Under the pieces are notes generated by a model. It saw nothing but the letters and a program-made list of their open reading frames with translations. It did no database searches and had not been told where the DNA came from. From JAPLDP01 sp964628285 (GTDB lineage Bacteria; Bacteroidota; Bacteroidia; Bacteroidales; JAGONC01): 54,336 bases of DNA. The stretch is taken from positions 1 to 54,336 of the forward strand of contig CAZVNP010000017.1 of NCBI GenBank assembly GCA_964628285.1. The letters run 5' to 3'. Made by a program: the position numbers and the translations under genes. Below are positions 17,339 through 25,241 of the stretch, one piece after another. Within the stretch, counting starts at the first letter, position 1, and each line of letters opens with the position of its first letter.

Positions 17339-18493
17339 ATGATACCACGGATTGCTACAGAGAAAATATCAAATCTTCTAAATGGTTTCCCTTGTGTGGC
17401 CATCATTGGGCCAAGGCAGGTTGGAAAAACAACCCTGGCAAAGCAGATTATGCAGGATTATCAATTCTCAATTTATCTTGACCTGGAATTAAGAAATGAT
17501 TTTATAAAACTGGAAGATCCTGAAACGTACCTTAAACAATTTGAGGACCGACTGGTCATTATTGATGAGGTCCAGAGAAAACAGGATCTTTTCCCTGTAC
17601 TGAGAGCTTTGATCGATCAGAGAAGGGTTCCGGGCCGTTTCCTTGTGCTGGGTTCAGCGGCACCTGAACTATTGAGGAACAGTGCTGAATCACTCGCCGG
17701 AAGAATTGCATACCATGAGCTCACTCCCTTCCTCCTGAGTGAGGTTTATTCCGAAAATAATATAACGGACCTCTGGTTACGTGGTGGATTTCCTGATCCT
17801 TTCCTGCATGAAAAGTATTGGCTGCAATGGATGAATAATTTTACAAAAACATATTTTGAACGGGATCTGCCCAACCTCGGATTCCCTGCTGACAGCATTA
17901 CCGGAGAACGCCTGTGGACCATGCTGGCTCATTATCACGGTAATATCATAAATTATGCTGAAATAGGGAAAAGCCTGGAATTGAGCATACATACAATTAA
18001 AAAATATATCGGGTTTCTTGAAAATGCTTTTCTTGTGCGGATAATAAGTCCATTTTATATTAATGCAAAAAAAAGGCTTGTAAAATCACCGAAAGTGTAC
18101 ATACGTGATTCGGGTATCATGCATTATTTGGCTGGAATAAACAATATGGATCAGCTACTGGGCCATCCCAAAAAAGGGGCATCATGGGAAGGCTTTGTCA
18201 TTGAACAAATCATCCCTCTATTACTTGATAACCGGAAAGTATTTTTTTATCGCACACATGATGGTGCTGAGCTTGATATGGTCATTACCAGGGGAGATAA
18301 ACCACTGGCAGGGATAGAAATCAAGTTTGGTTCCGGCCCTTCGACATCAAGGGGGAATACTGAAGCTGCACTATTTTTAAAAACAGAGCATAATTTCATA
18401 TTGGTAAAAGATGACGAAGATTATCTCCTGTCAAACGGGTTCAGGGTTTGCGGGTTGCATCTATTTCTGACGAAGTACCTGCAATTAATCTGA
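17339..18493 (+). CDS. AAA ATPase with C-terminal DUF4143 domain
   Basis: A 384-residue protein. Walker A GPRQVGKTTLAKQ is near residue 24, Walker B LVIIDEVQRKQDLFP near 70 and sensor LVLGSAAPELL near 101. The C-terminal DUF4143 part contains TYFERDLPNLGF, YAEIGKSLELSIHTIKKYI (winged-helix-like) and late FFYRTHDGAELDMVITRGDKPLAGIEIKFG, a PD-(D/E)xK-like signature (D, then E-x-K). Such ATPases are widespread, multi-copy and often transferred; their cellular role is unsettled. It sits alone behind its own palindrome and near-leaderless promoter, and looks more AT-rich than the glycogen cluster, consistent with acquisition. Confidence 0.85.
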   Translation: MIPRIATEKISNLLNGFPCVAIIGPRQVGKTTLAKQIMQDYQFSIYLDLELRNDFIKLEDPETYLKQFEDRLVIIDEVQRKQDLFPVLRALIDQRRVPGRFLVLGSAAPELLRNSAESLAGRIAYHELTPFLLSEVYSENNITDLWLRGGFPDPFLHEKYWLQWMNNFTKTYFERDLPNLGFPADSITGERLWTMLAHYHGNIINYAEIGKSLELSIHTIKKYIGFLENAFLVRIISPFYINAKKRLVKSPKVYIRDSGIMHYLAGINNMDQLLGHPKKGASWEGFVIEQIIPLLLDNRKVFFYRTHDGAELDMVITRGDKPLAGIEIKFGSGPSTSRGNTEAALFLKTEHNFILVKDDEDYLLSNGFRVCGLHLFLTKYLQLI

Positions 18494-18822
18494 CCGGGAC
18501 CTGGCGGTGTTAATATGAGGCGGATTCCGGGTTAGACTTATTCAATTCCAATCATCCTATAACGGTTATACATCTATTCCCAACGTTCCTGCATCCCCTC
18601 CCGGCGTAATTACATCTCTCTCATTCTCACTTTTTTGGTGTCGTAATTTTATACTGGCAATATTTGGTGAGCCGGTTCACACCACCCTTTGTCTCTTCCC
18701 CCAAGGGAAAGGGTGAAGGGAGTGAGATGAATCAACTGATAATATAATCCCCGCTTTAGCGGGGAGAGGCATTGAAGCAATGAATGTCTGACACTATCAA
18801 CGATATCCAAAGGAAAAAAGCC
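18494..18822. other. Intergenic stretch without a gene
   Basis: No credible ORF. It contains a CCCCGC-TTTA-GCGGGG hairpin (18749-18764) and, at 18771-18806, a leader-like sequence nearly repeated before the gene at 21943. Confidence 0.6.
18771..18806 (+). repeat. Leader repeat, copy 1
   Basis: A ~35-nt block starting ATTGAAGCAATGAATG is nearly matched at 21881-21916 (only scattered differences, no gaps). In both cases it precedes a T9SS gene by tens of nucleotides, suggesting duplicated upstream regions or a shared regulatory segment. Confidence 0.6.
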
Positions 18823-20109
18823 ATGAAAACATTAATTTTTTTAGCAATTATTTTGATGATCTGTTTCCAAACAGAAGTATTCCCCCAATCCTGCCTGCCC
18901 GAGGGTATCACCTTTACTACCCAGGCACAGGTGGATAGTTTTCCTGTCAATTATCCCAACTGCACAGAAATAGAAGGATTTGTATTCATAGGAAGTTATC
19001 CTGGTGCGAGACGGACAGAAACAGACATTATAAATTTATATGGATTGAATGGTATTACTTCTATTGGAGGAGATTTGACCATTCAATTCAATCCCCTTAA
19101 TGACCTGGTCGGTCTTGAAAATCTGACTAGCCTTGGCGGCGAATTGTTTATTAATGGTAATGGATTGACAAGCGTCACAGGCTTGAACAATCTGACAGAC
19201 ATCGGAGGAGGCATCAGTATCCTTTACAGTGATGGACTGATCGATTTTACCGGCCTTGAAAGCTTAATATCGGTTGGCAGCTACTTCCAGCTTTACAGGA
19301 ACCATAACCTGGTAAATTTTCAGGGACTCAATAACCTGGAAGCCGTTGGCGGAGGATGCAGGATTAGTGGAAATCTTTCCCTTGTAAATTTCTCAGGTCT
19401 TAAAAGCCTGTCCCATATCGATGGGCCTGTGGCTGTAGGGGGCTATTGGTATTATGGTGGAAACAATCCGTCACTTATTAATTTTCAGGGATTGGATGGC
19501 CTTACAAGTGTGGGAGGTGATTTTCATATATGGGCAAACGGGGCAATTGAGAGTTTGACGGGATTAAACAGTTTGAATACAATTGGAGGGAACCTTGTGA
19601 TTGAATCTGAAGGAAATTTGTCGACTCTGGCGGCATTGGGCAATCTGGATTCGTTAGGTGGAGACCTGAGTATCACATATAATAACTCTTTGGCAAGTTT
19701 GTCATGGCTCGGTAATGTGTCTTATATAGGGGGCGATGTTTCAATTTGTTACAATACATCGATGGTCAGTCTGACAGGACTGGAAGGAATCAATACTCTT
19801 GAAGGGAATGTTGCCATTGGAGACCGGGGTTCCGGAAATACATCTTTGGTAAACCTGGAAGGACTGGGTAACCTTAGTTCCATTGCAGGGGAGCTGAATA
19901 TCTGCGGGAATTCAAGCCTTATTAATCTTGAGGGTCTTCATGCATTGTCTTATATCGGGGGTAGTCTGGTTATCGATGATTGTGCATCACTGGATAATTT
20001 GACCGGCATGGAAAGCCTTCTTTTCATTGGAGGCGACCTGTCTGTTGGATGTACCCCCTATGAACCTGGGAAACGGAAATCCCTCCCTCACCAGTTTGAC
20101 AGGACTTGA
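18823..20109 (+). CDS. T9SS leucine-rich-repeat-like surface protein, 5' part of a frameshifted gene
   Basis: The 5' portion of a large secreted protein. ATG 18823 begins a signal peptide (KTLIFLAIILMICFQTEVFPQ) and is preceded by AGGAAAAAAG; an upstream in-frame ATG at 18784 is less likely. The body is a run of ~22-27-residue repeats of the form LTGLxNLxxIGGxLxIxxNxxL, like receptor-L/leucine-rich solenoids used for adhesion. Near 20054-20058, a run of five C, the repeat pattern switches frame: this frame ends at 20109 in residues that no longer fit, while the repeat continues one base over to 21517. A one-base indel explains this, either in the genome or in the assembly. Confidence 0.8.
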   Translation: MKTLIFLAIILMICFQTEVFPQSCLPEGITFTTQAQVDSFPVNYPNCTEIEGFVFIGSYPGARRTETDIINLYGLNGITSIGGDLTIQFNPLNDLVGLENLTSLGGELFINGNGLTSVTGLNNLTDIGGGISILYSDGLIDFTGLESLISVGSYFQLYRNHNLVNFQGLNNLEAVGGGCRISGNLSLVNFSGLKSLSHIDGPVAVGGYWYYGGNNPSLINFQGLDGLTSVGGDFHIWANGAIESLTGLNSLNTIGGNLVIESEGNLSTLAALGNLDSLGGDLSITYNNSLASLSWLGNVSYIGGDVSICYNTSMVSLTGLEGINTLEGNVAIGDRGSGNTSLVNLEGLGNLSSIAGELNICGNSSLINLEGLHALSYIGGSLVIDDCASLDNLTGMESLLFIGGDLSVGCTPYEPGKRKSLPHQFDRT

Positions 20110-21517
20110 GAACCTGCAGTATATCGGTGGAAACTTGCAGATTGGATTGGAAACCAAATATCATAAAGGTAATCCTCTCCTGGCAAATCTGGGGGGACTC
20201 AATGGATTGGATTCAATCGGGGGCAACATAAGTATCTATAAAAATATCACCCTTAACAGTCTCACCGGGATTGAAGGCTTAAAATCTGTTAACGGAGGGA
20301 TAAGCATCAAGGCAAACCCCTTGCTAAGCAATCTGGAAGCCCTGACAGGACTGACAACCATAAGCGGATACCTTGAGATCGTTGACAATTCTTCGCTTGA
20401 TAATTTGTCAGGGCTGGATAATGTAACATTCGTTAGCGGTGATTTGGTCATCAGCCGGAATGACTCACTGGTAAACTTAACGGGCCTTGAAAGCCTCACA
20501 GCTATTGGGGGAAATCTCTATATCGGAGTGCTCAACGTTGGCAATCCCATGCTTTCTGATTTAACCGGATTGGACATGCTTACATCTGTTGGCGGTGGTC
20601 TTGAAATTACAAACAATGATGCATTGACAAAATTTATGGGATTGACCAATCTTATCTCAATTGGGGATTACCTTAAAATATCCTCTGAGACGGAACTAAA
20701 TAATCTGTCCTCAACCGGAGGAGATGTCGAGATAAGAAATAATCCTTTACTGAATAACTTAAATGGATTGGATCATCTGGCAGCTATCGGGGGACATCTC
20801 CTGGTTTACAACAACGATTCCTTAATAAGCTTGATGGGATTGAACAACCTTTCATTTGTGGGCGATTACACACGGATTTATTCCAACGATGCCCTGATAA
20901 ATCTCTACGGACTGAATAATCTGGCTTACATCGGAGGATATCTTGAAATTAAATACAATGACCTGATAAGCAGCCTGTCCGGACTGGATAATTTGACGTT
21001 CCTCGGAGGGGATCTTATAATAGAAAATAACACTTCCCTGATAAGTTTAACAGGCTTGGACAACATTTACCCCGGTTCAATTCAAAATTTAAAGTTATGT
21101 AACAACGATATGCTCTCAGCCTGTTCCGTACAAAGCATCTGTAAGTATCTGCTCAGCCCAAACGGAACGGTTTCAATCTATGGCAACGCTCCTGGTTGCA
21201 ACAGCCGGTCTGAAGTGGAGGAAGCATGTGCAATCACTGCAATTGAAGAAAAAGAGATAGAAAATGGATTGATGATAGTGCCCAATCCTTCCTCCGGAAT
21301 ATCCGATATCCGATATCGGATTTCCGATATCGGATATGTCAAACTTGAGATCATTGATATTCATGGACAGATGGTCAGGGTTCTTGTAAACGATCGTCAA
21401 TATCCGGGTGGTTACATGATACAGTTTGATGCTTCGGCTCTGCCGGCAGGTATCTATCTGGTCAGGCTGCAGGCAGGCGGGCAGGTGGAGACGGTGAAGA
21501 TGATGGTGATGATGTAG
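20060..21517 (+). CDS. T9SS leucine-rich-repeat-like surface protein, 3' part with sorting domain
   Basis: The continuation of the gene starting at 18823. From NGNPSLTSLTGLENLQYIGG on it carries the same solenoid repeats, then a C-terminal segment CNNDMLSACSVQSICKYL and a type A T9SS sorting domain (IVPNPSSGISD, LEIIDIHGQMV, LPAGIYLVRLQAGG). ATG 20060 is only the first in-frame Met; true initiation is probably at 18823. Inside the sorting domain, nucleotides 21299-21333 are five ATATCCG-type heptamers encoding SDIRYRISDIG, occupying the first hairpin of the domain. The TAG stop opens directly into an AGTCGTC array and a scaffold gap. Confidence 0.8.
   Translation: MNLGNGNPSLTSLTGLENLQYIGGNLQIGLETKYHKGNPLLANLGGLNGLDSIGGNISIYKNITLNSLTGIEGLKSVNGGISIKANPLLSNLEALTGLTTISGYLEIVDNSSLDNLSGLDNVTFVSGDLVISRNDSLVNLTGLESLTAIGGNLYIGVLNVGNPMLSDLTGLDMLTSVGGGLEITNNDALTKFMGLTNLISIGDYLKISSETELNNLSSTGGDVEIRNNPLLNNLNGLDHLAAIGGHLLVYNNDSLISLMGLNNLSFVGDYTRIYSNDALINLYGLNNLAYIGGYLEIKYNDLISSLSGLDNLTFLGGDLIIENNTSLISLTGLDNIYPGSIQNLKLCNNDMLSACSVQSICKYLLSPNGTVSIYGNAPGCNSRSEVEEACAITAIEEKEIENGLMIVPNPSSGISDIRYRISDIGYVKLEIIDIHGQMVRVLVNDRQYPGGYMIQFDASALPAGIYLVRLQAGGQVETVKMMVMM
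21299..21333 (+). repeat. In-frame heptamer array ATATCCG x5 inside T9SS domain
   Basis: ATATCCG, ATATCCG, ATATCGG, ATTTCCG, ATATCGG. The array is also nearly self-complementary. It lies within coding sequence at the same structural position as the ACTGCCG array in the next gene. Confidence 0.8.
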
Positions 21518-21772
21518 TCGGTCGTCAGTCGTCAGTCGTCAGTCGTCNNNNNNNNNNNNNNNNNNNNNNNNNNNNNNNNNNNNNNNNNNNNNNNNNNNNN
21601 NNNNNNNNNNNNNNNNNNNNNNNNNNNNNNNNNNNNNNNNNNNNNNNGGTGAAGATGATGGTGATGATGTAGTCGGTCGTCAGTCGTCAGTCGTCAGTCG
21701 TCGGTCGTCAGTCGTTGGTCGTCAGTCGTCGGTCGTCAGTCGTCAGTCGTCAGTCATCAGTAGTTAGTCGTC
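21517..21772. repeat. AGTCGTC heptamer array interrupted by a scaffold gap
   Basis: AGTCGTC/GGTCGTC units begin at the stop codon (TAG, 21515-21517). On the right contig, 14 consecutive heptamers fill 21675-21772, with degenerate copies at the end. The 100-N gap (21548-21647) interrupts it, and identical 55-nt sequences flank that gap. Confidence 0.85.
21548..21647. other. Scaffold gap (100 N) with identical 55-nt flanks
   Basis: 21493-21547 and 21648-21702 are the same 55 nt, including the end of the gene and the start of the repeat array. The contigs probably overlap, so the gap is likely artificial. Confidence 0.85.
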
Positions 21773-21800
21773 AGGTCAACGGTCATCAAAATAACAAAAC

Positions 21801-21848
21801 AACAATATAGCAATATAACAATATAACAATATAACAGTATAACAATGA
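21801..21848. repeat. Octamer tandem repeat AACAATAT x6
   Basis: Six contiguous 8-nt units (AACAATAT, AGCAATAT, AACAATAT twice, AACAGTAT, AACAATGA). The same unit recurs at 49094-49125. Confidence 0.8.
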
Positions 21849-21880
21849 GATAGATGTCCCCCGCTGCACTTGTGTCAACC

Positions 21881-21917
21881 AATGAAGCAATGAATATCCG
21901 ACAATATCAGCTATTAT
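21881..21917 (+). repeat. Leader repeat, copy 2
   Basis: Matches 18771-18806 closely (shared TGAAGCAATGAAT, then GACA, TATCA), ending 26 nt before ATG 21943. Confidence 0.6.
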
Positions 21918-21942
21918 TAACCAATGACAAGAGGTACAAACT

Positions 21943-24078
21943 ATGAAAACAAAAACTTTACTCAAAACGACAGCTTTAGCGACTTTGACGTTGCTTTTCA
22001 CCTCTCTATTGACAATTGCCCAGATACCCTTTCAGGGGCTGGTAGCTAACCATGAAGGTGGCGCCGGCTGGGATGCCGACGGTACAGGTCCGGAGCCGGC
22101 AGGGTACGGACACATTCATCCCTTTGGCTGGGGCAGTTCGCTTTATTATGCCGCATCCCTCGATTATGATAACATCGATCCTGATCCGGATGCTGCCCTG
22201 GCTCACTTCCTCGACGACATCAACGGATTCCCGCTATTTGAACAAGCCCTGGCGAATCATGGCTTTTCACCCGGTCAGGTTAAAATCAAGTTTGGATTGA
22301 CGAGCGAAAAGAATGATATCGAAGGAGAGGATTGGTTTACCATTGGCGATATGCATTATTTAAATAAATATGACGGGTATTTCTATCTCGAACTGGATGG
22401 AGAAGTCATGGTGTCAGGTTTTATCAAAAATTACTTCTTTACTTACAACAATTCCTTTTATAACGACTGGCCTTTTGAATCCAATTTTACACGGCCATTT
22501 AATACTTCATCCGGCAGTTCAATACAGGTTCAGGAGGTGGCGGAAGCCTTTATGCAGGATATGCAAAGTGAGGAGTTAAGAATTGTGATTGAGCACATGC
22601 AGTCATCAGGTCAATTTTTCTCCACCAACGGACGGGACGGCGTTTTCCATGAGATTACCTGGGGAGAACTCAAACCGGAACTACCCGCCGGAACCCTGGT
22701 CTGGGACAATGAAGTCAGCGGTATGTGGGATACGGCAGGCTCGCCCTATATCGTTATGGGCTACATCAAAATCCCTGATGGTGAAACATTGACTATTGAA
22801 CCCGGTGTTGAAGTTAAGTTCAATTCAACCGAGCGGTTCGATATTCAGGGATGCCTGATTGCTGAAGGTACCGAAGCGCTTCCTATATTGTTTACTGCCT
22901 ATGACCCGGATATCAAATGGGGTGGAATGGTCTGGGATCAAACACCGGCAACAAATCCGAATTCGGTTTTAAAGCATTGTATTTTTGAGCACAGCTATGC
23001 TTATGGATTAGAAACCAGGTATAACTGCGGCGGGGCTGTTCGTGTTAATTTGGTTAATAGCATTGATATGAGTCATTGTGTTTTCAGATATAACAGCGCC
23101 GATAAATTCACTACTAATAATCCTGCCGGGGGCGCGCTTGCCATGTTCGATTGCTCCATTCATATTTCTCACTGCATTTTCCATGATAATTCATCAAGTT
23201 GGGGCGGCGCCATCATTATGGGATCCAATTCAAATCCTGTCATTGATAATTGCCTGTTCTTTAACAACGAATCAACCTTTGTAGGAGGTGGTGGAGGCGC
23301 AGGATTATCGTGGGATAACAGCAGCCCTCATTTGGTGAACTGCACCTTTGCCGATAATTATGCTGCCGATGCCGGCGGCGCCTACGAACTGGAATTCGGA
23401 GGTACGACTACATTCACAAATTGTATTTTCTGGGGAAATACGGCAGATGTAGGAGCCGGTCAGATAAGTGTTTTTGACCCGGACAGTACGGCTGATCTTA
23501 ACATCTACTATTGCGATGTTGAAGGTGGCCTGAACGGAATTCAACCGGGCTTTCAGGGAGAATATATAGAAAACATTGATGAATATCCCGAATTTATCAC
23601 TGTCGGGGAGTATCCGTATGTTCCGGATACCAGCTATTTCAATCCCTCACCCTGTATTGATAAAGGAACGGAGAATGCGCTGTTTCTGCCTGCTGACTAT
23701 ACGTTTCCGTTATACTGCCTGCGTGGCAATCCACGCATCAATGGGCCGGTTGACATGGGATGTTATGAAAGCCCGCTGACTGTCGGATTCGGAAGATCTG
23801 TTGAGAGTGATAAAGCTGCAATAAAGGTTTATCCCAATCCCTCCTCCGGACTTTCGGAAATTTCATATTTATTAACTGCCGACTGCCGACCGTCAACTGT
23901 CGACTTGCGGGTTTATGACCTGAAAGGGAAAGAAATCACAACACTGGTGAATGAAAAGCAACAGCCGGGAGAGTATACCGTACACTTTGATGCTTCCGAT
24001 CTGCCCGCAGGTATCTATCTGGTCAGGCTGCTGATTGGCGAGCGGAATGAAACAGCAAAGTTGGTAGTATTAAAGTAA
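21943..24078 (+). CDS. T9SS-secreted parallel beta-helix protein
   Basis: A 711-residue exported protein. Signal peptide at residues 1-26 (KTTALATLTLLFTSLLTIAQ). Residues ~27-245 are an uncharacterised domain rich in acidic and aromatic residues. From GYIKIPDGETLTIEPGVEVKF (~275) to ~580 is a right-handed beta-helix region with repeating I-S-H-C-I/V-F and NCxFxNN patterns (HCIFHDNSSSWGGAI, NCLFFNNES, NCTFADNYA), as in pectate-lyase-like or polymorphic outer-membrane proteins. The end is a type A T9SS domain (VYPNPSSGLSEI, LRVYDLKGKEI, LPAGIYLVRLL). RBS AGAGG is 8-12 nt before the ATG. Within the sorting domain, 23875-23909 are ACTGCCG-type heptamers. Likely a surface adhesin or polysaccharide-binding protein. 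Confidence 0.85.
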   Translation: MKTKTLLKTTALATLTLLFTSLLTIAQIPFQGLVANHEGGAGWDADGTGPEPAGYGHIHPFGWGSSLYYAASLDYDNIDPDPDAALAHFLDDINGFPLFEQALANHGFSPGQVKIKFGLTSEKNDIEGEDWFTIGDMHYLNKYDGYFYLELDGEVMVSGFIKNYFFTYNNSFYNDWPFESNFTRPFNTSSGSSIQVQEVAEAFMQDMQSEELRIVIEHMQSSGQFFSTNGRDGVFHEITWGELKPELPAGTLVWDNEVSGMWDTAGSPYIVMGYIKIPDGETLTIEPGVEVKFNSTERFDIQGCLIAEGTEALPILFTAYDPDIKWGGMVWDQTPATNPNSVLKHCIFEHSYAYGLETRYNCGGAVRVNLVNSIDMSHCVFRYNSADKFTTNNPAGGALAMFDCSIHISHCIFHDNSSSWGGAIIMGSNSNPVIDNCLFFNNESTFVGGGGGAGLSWDNSSPHLVNCTFADNYAADAGGAYELEFGGTTTFTNCIFWGNTADVGAGQISVFDPDSTADLNIYYCDVEGGLNGIQPGFQGEYIENIDEYPEFITVGEYPYVPDTSYFNPSPCIDKGTENALFLPADYTFPLYCLRGNPRINGPVDMGCYESPLTVGFGRSVESDKAAIKVYPNPSSGLSEISYLLTADCRPSTVDLRVYDLKGKEITTLVNEKQQPGEYTVHFDASDLPAGIYLVRLLIGERNETAKLVVLK
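23875..23909 (+). repeat. In-frame heptamer array ACTGCCG x5 inside T9SS domain
   Basis: ACTGCCG, ACTGCCG, ACCGTCA, ACTGTCG, ACTTGCG. It encodes TADCRPSTVDLR in the first hairpin of the sorting domain. It has the same copy number and length (35 nt) as the ATATCCG array at 21299. Confidence 0.75.
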
Positions 24079-24101
24079 ACGTTTTTTCAACTCTTCTTTT
24101 A

Positions 24102-24165
24102 GGACTCCATCCACTCAAATACAGATAACTAAAAAAGGATTCTATTATGCGGGTGGATGGAGTCC
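24102..24165. terminator. 13-bp inverted repeat with GGACTCCATCC core
   Basis: GGACTCCATCCAC (24102-24114) pairs exactly with 24153-24165 over a 38-nt loop. It lies between convergent genes ending at 24078 and 24239, and shares its core with the palindrome at 15270-15344. Confidence 0.6.
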
Positions 24166-24202
24166 CGTTTCCAAATCCTTGCTCACCCTCAAACGGCTCG
24201 CC

Positions 24203-24240
24203 GCTCGTAGCTCGTAGCTCGTAGCTCGTAGCTCGTAGCT
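24203..24240. repeat. Heptamer array GCTCGTA (AGCTACG on minus strand)
   Basis: Five perfect 7-nt units plus GCT. On the minus strand the array starts with the AG of the stop codon (TAG, 24241-24239) of the methyltransferase gene. Confidence 0.85.
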
Positions 24241-24946
24241 ATTTATAGATCAGAAACACCGCCGGCCGTTTGTTGATGTCAGGGGGATTTTTCTTCCATT
24301 CGTCCACAGAAAGAGTGCTGATGAATTCCGTCTCCAGCGTCAGGTCGCAGGCGATGCACAGCATGGTTTCAGGATGACAGGCCTGCATGATGGCCTGGAA
24401 AATCGCATGGTTACGGTAGGGTGTCTCAATGAATATTTGTGTCTGGTTGTCACGGTAAGCTTTCCGCTCAAGCTCTTTAAGTGCCCTGCGTCGTTCATTA
24501 CGGTTGACAGGAAGGTACCCGTTGAAAGCAAAGTTCTGGCCATTGAACCCTGATGCGATCAGGGCCAGTAAGATGGATGAAGGCCCGGTGAGCGGGATGA
24601 CCCTGATGCCGTTGCGGTGGGCTTCCTGCACCATGCCGCCCCCCGGATCGGCCACGCAGGGCATGCCGGCCTCCGAGAGCAAACCCACGTCATGTCCTGA
24701 CATAAGGAAATCGATAACCGGCCGCACATCCGTCTGCTCTGAATGCTCGTTATAGGTAAAGAAACGGATGTTGCTGAAATCAGTTTTCACGCCTGCCTGC
24801 CTGAGATAACGCCGGGCCGTTTTCACCTCTTCCACAATAAAAGCCGTGAGCCACCTGACAATCGCCAGCGCACCCGCCGGGATGACATTTTCAACGTCCT
24901 CATTCCCCAACGGGGAGGGGATTAAAAATAAAGTTCCTTTTGTCAT
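24239..24946 (-). CDS. RsmI-like SAM-dependent methyltransferase
   Basis: A 235-residue tetrapyrrole-methylase-fold protein. GTLFLIPSPLGNEDVENVIP opens the fold like RsmI (rRNA 2'-O-methyltransferase I). GLLSEAGMPCVADPGGGMVQEAHRNG (~105) and VIPLTGPSSILLALIASGFNGQNFAFNGYLP (~130) match the SAM-binding loops. IFIETPYRNHAIF (~190) is also shared. It is shorter than E. coli RsmI (286 residues), as is usual for this Bacteroidota subfamily, whose target is unproven. The TAG stop merges with the AGCTACG array. The methyltransferase call is strong; the exact substrate is uncertain. Confidence 0.85.
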   Translation of the reverse strand: MTKGTLFLIPSPLGNEDVENVIPAGALAIVRWLTAFIVEEVKTARRYLRQAGVKTDFSNIRFFTYNEHSEQTDVRPVIDFLMSGHDVGLLSEAGMPCVADPGGGMVQEAHRNGIRVIPLTGPSSILLALIASGFNGQNFAFNGYLPVNRNERRRALKELERKAYRDNQTQIFIETPYRNHAIFQAIMQACHPETMLCIACDLTLETEFISTLSVDEWKKNPPDINKRPAVFLIYK

Positions 24947-25241
24947 TTTAATTGTTTCGGATTATCATTCCTATTCTGACGAATTTGTATCAGAATTTGT
25001 TCTTTTATTTACCGCAGAGTGCGCAGAGGAAGCGCGGAGAACGCAAAATTATGTAAATCAATTCTTTCTTCAACAAGATTTTCTATTGTTTTCCGGTATC
25101 TACTATATAACTCTTTTGTATGTTTAGTCGGCTGATAAAAAATAGTTATGATACGACCTTGCTTCAAGCTGCTGACTGACGACTGATGACTGATGACTGA
25201 TGACTGACGACTGACGACTGATGACTGACGACTGACGACTA
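24947..25241. other. Intergenic stretch with repeats
   Basis: No gene seen. It contains CGCAGAG-type degenerate direct repeats near 25013-25045 and the AGTCGTC heptamer array at 25176-25240. Confidence 0.5.
25176..25240. repeat. Heptamer array CTGACGA/CTGATGA x9 (AGTCGTC on minus strand)
   Basis: Nine contiguous heptamers alternating CTGACGA and CTGATGA. On the minus strand the array reads AGTCGTC/AGTCATC and starts one base after the TAA of the dehydratase gene (25244-25242). Confidence 0.85.

Noticed and set aside
18784..18822. Upstream start ATG 18784 for the leucine-rich-repeat gene
   Set aside because: The signal peptide begins at 18823 with an RBS, and the upstream part coincides with the duplicated leader sequence.
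21517..21777. CRISPR array
   Set aside because: Units are 7 nt with no spacers, so this is a short tandem repeat.
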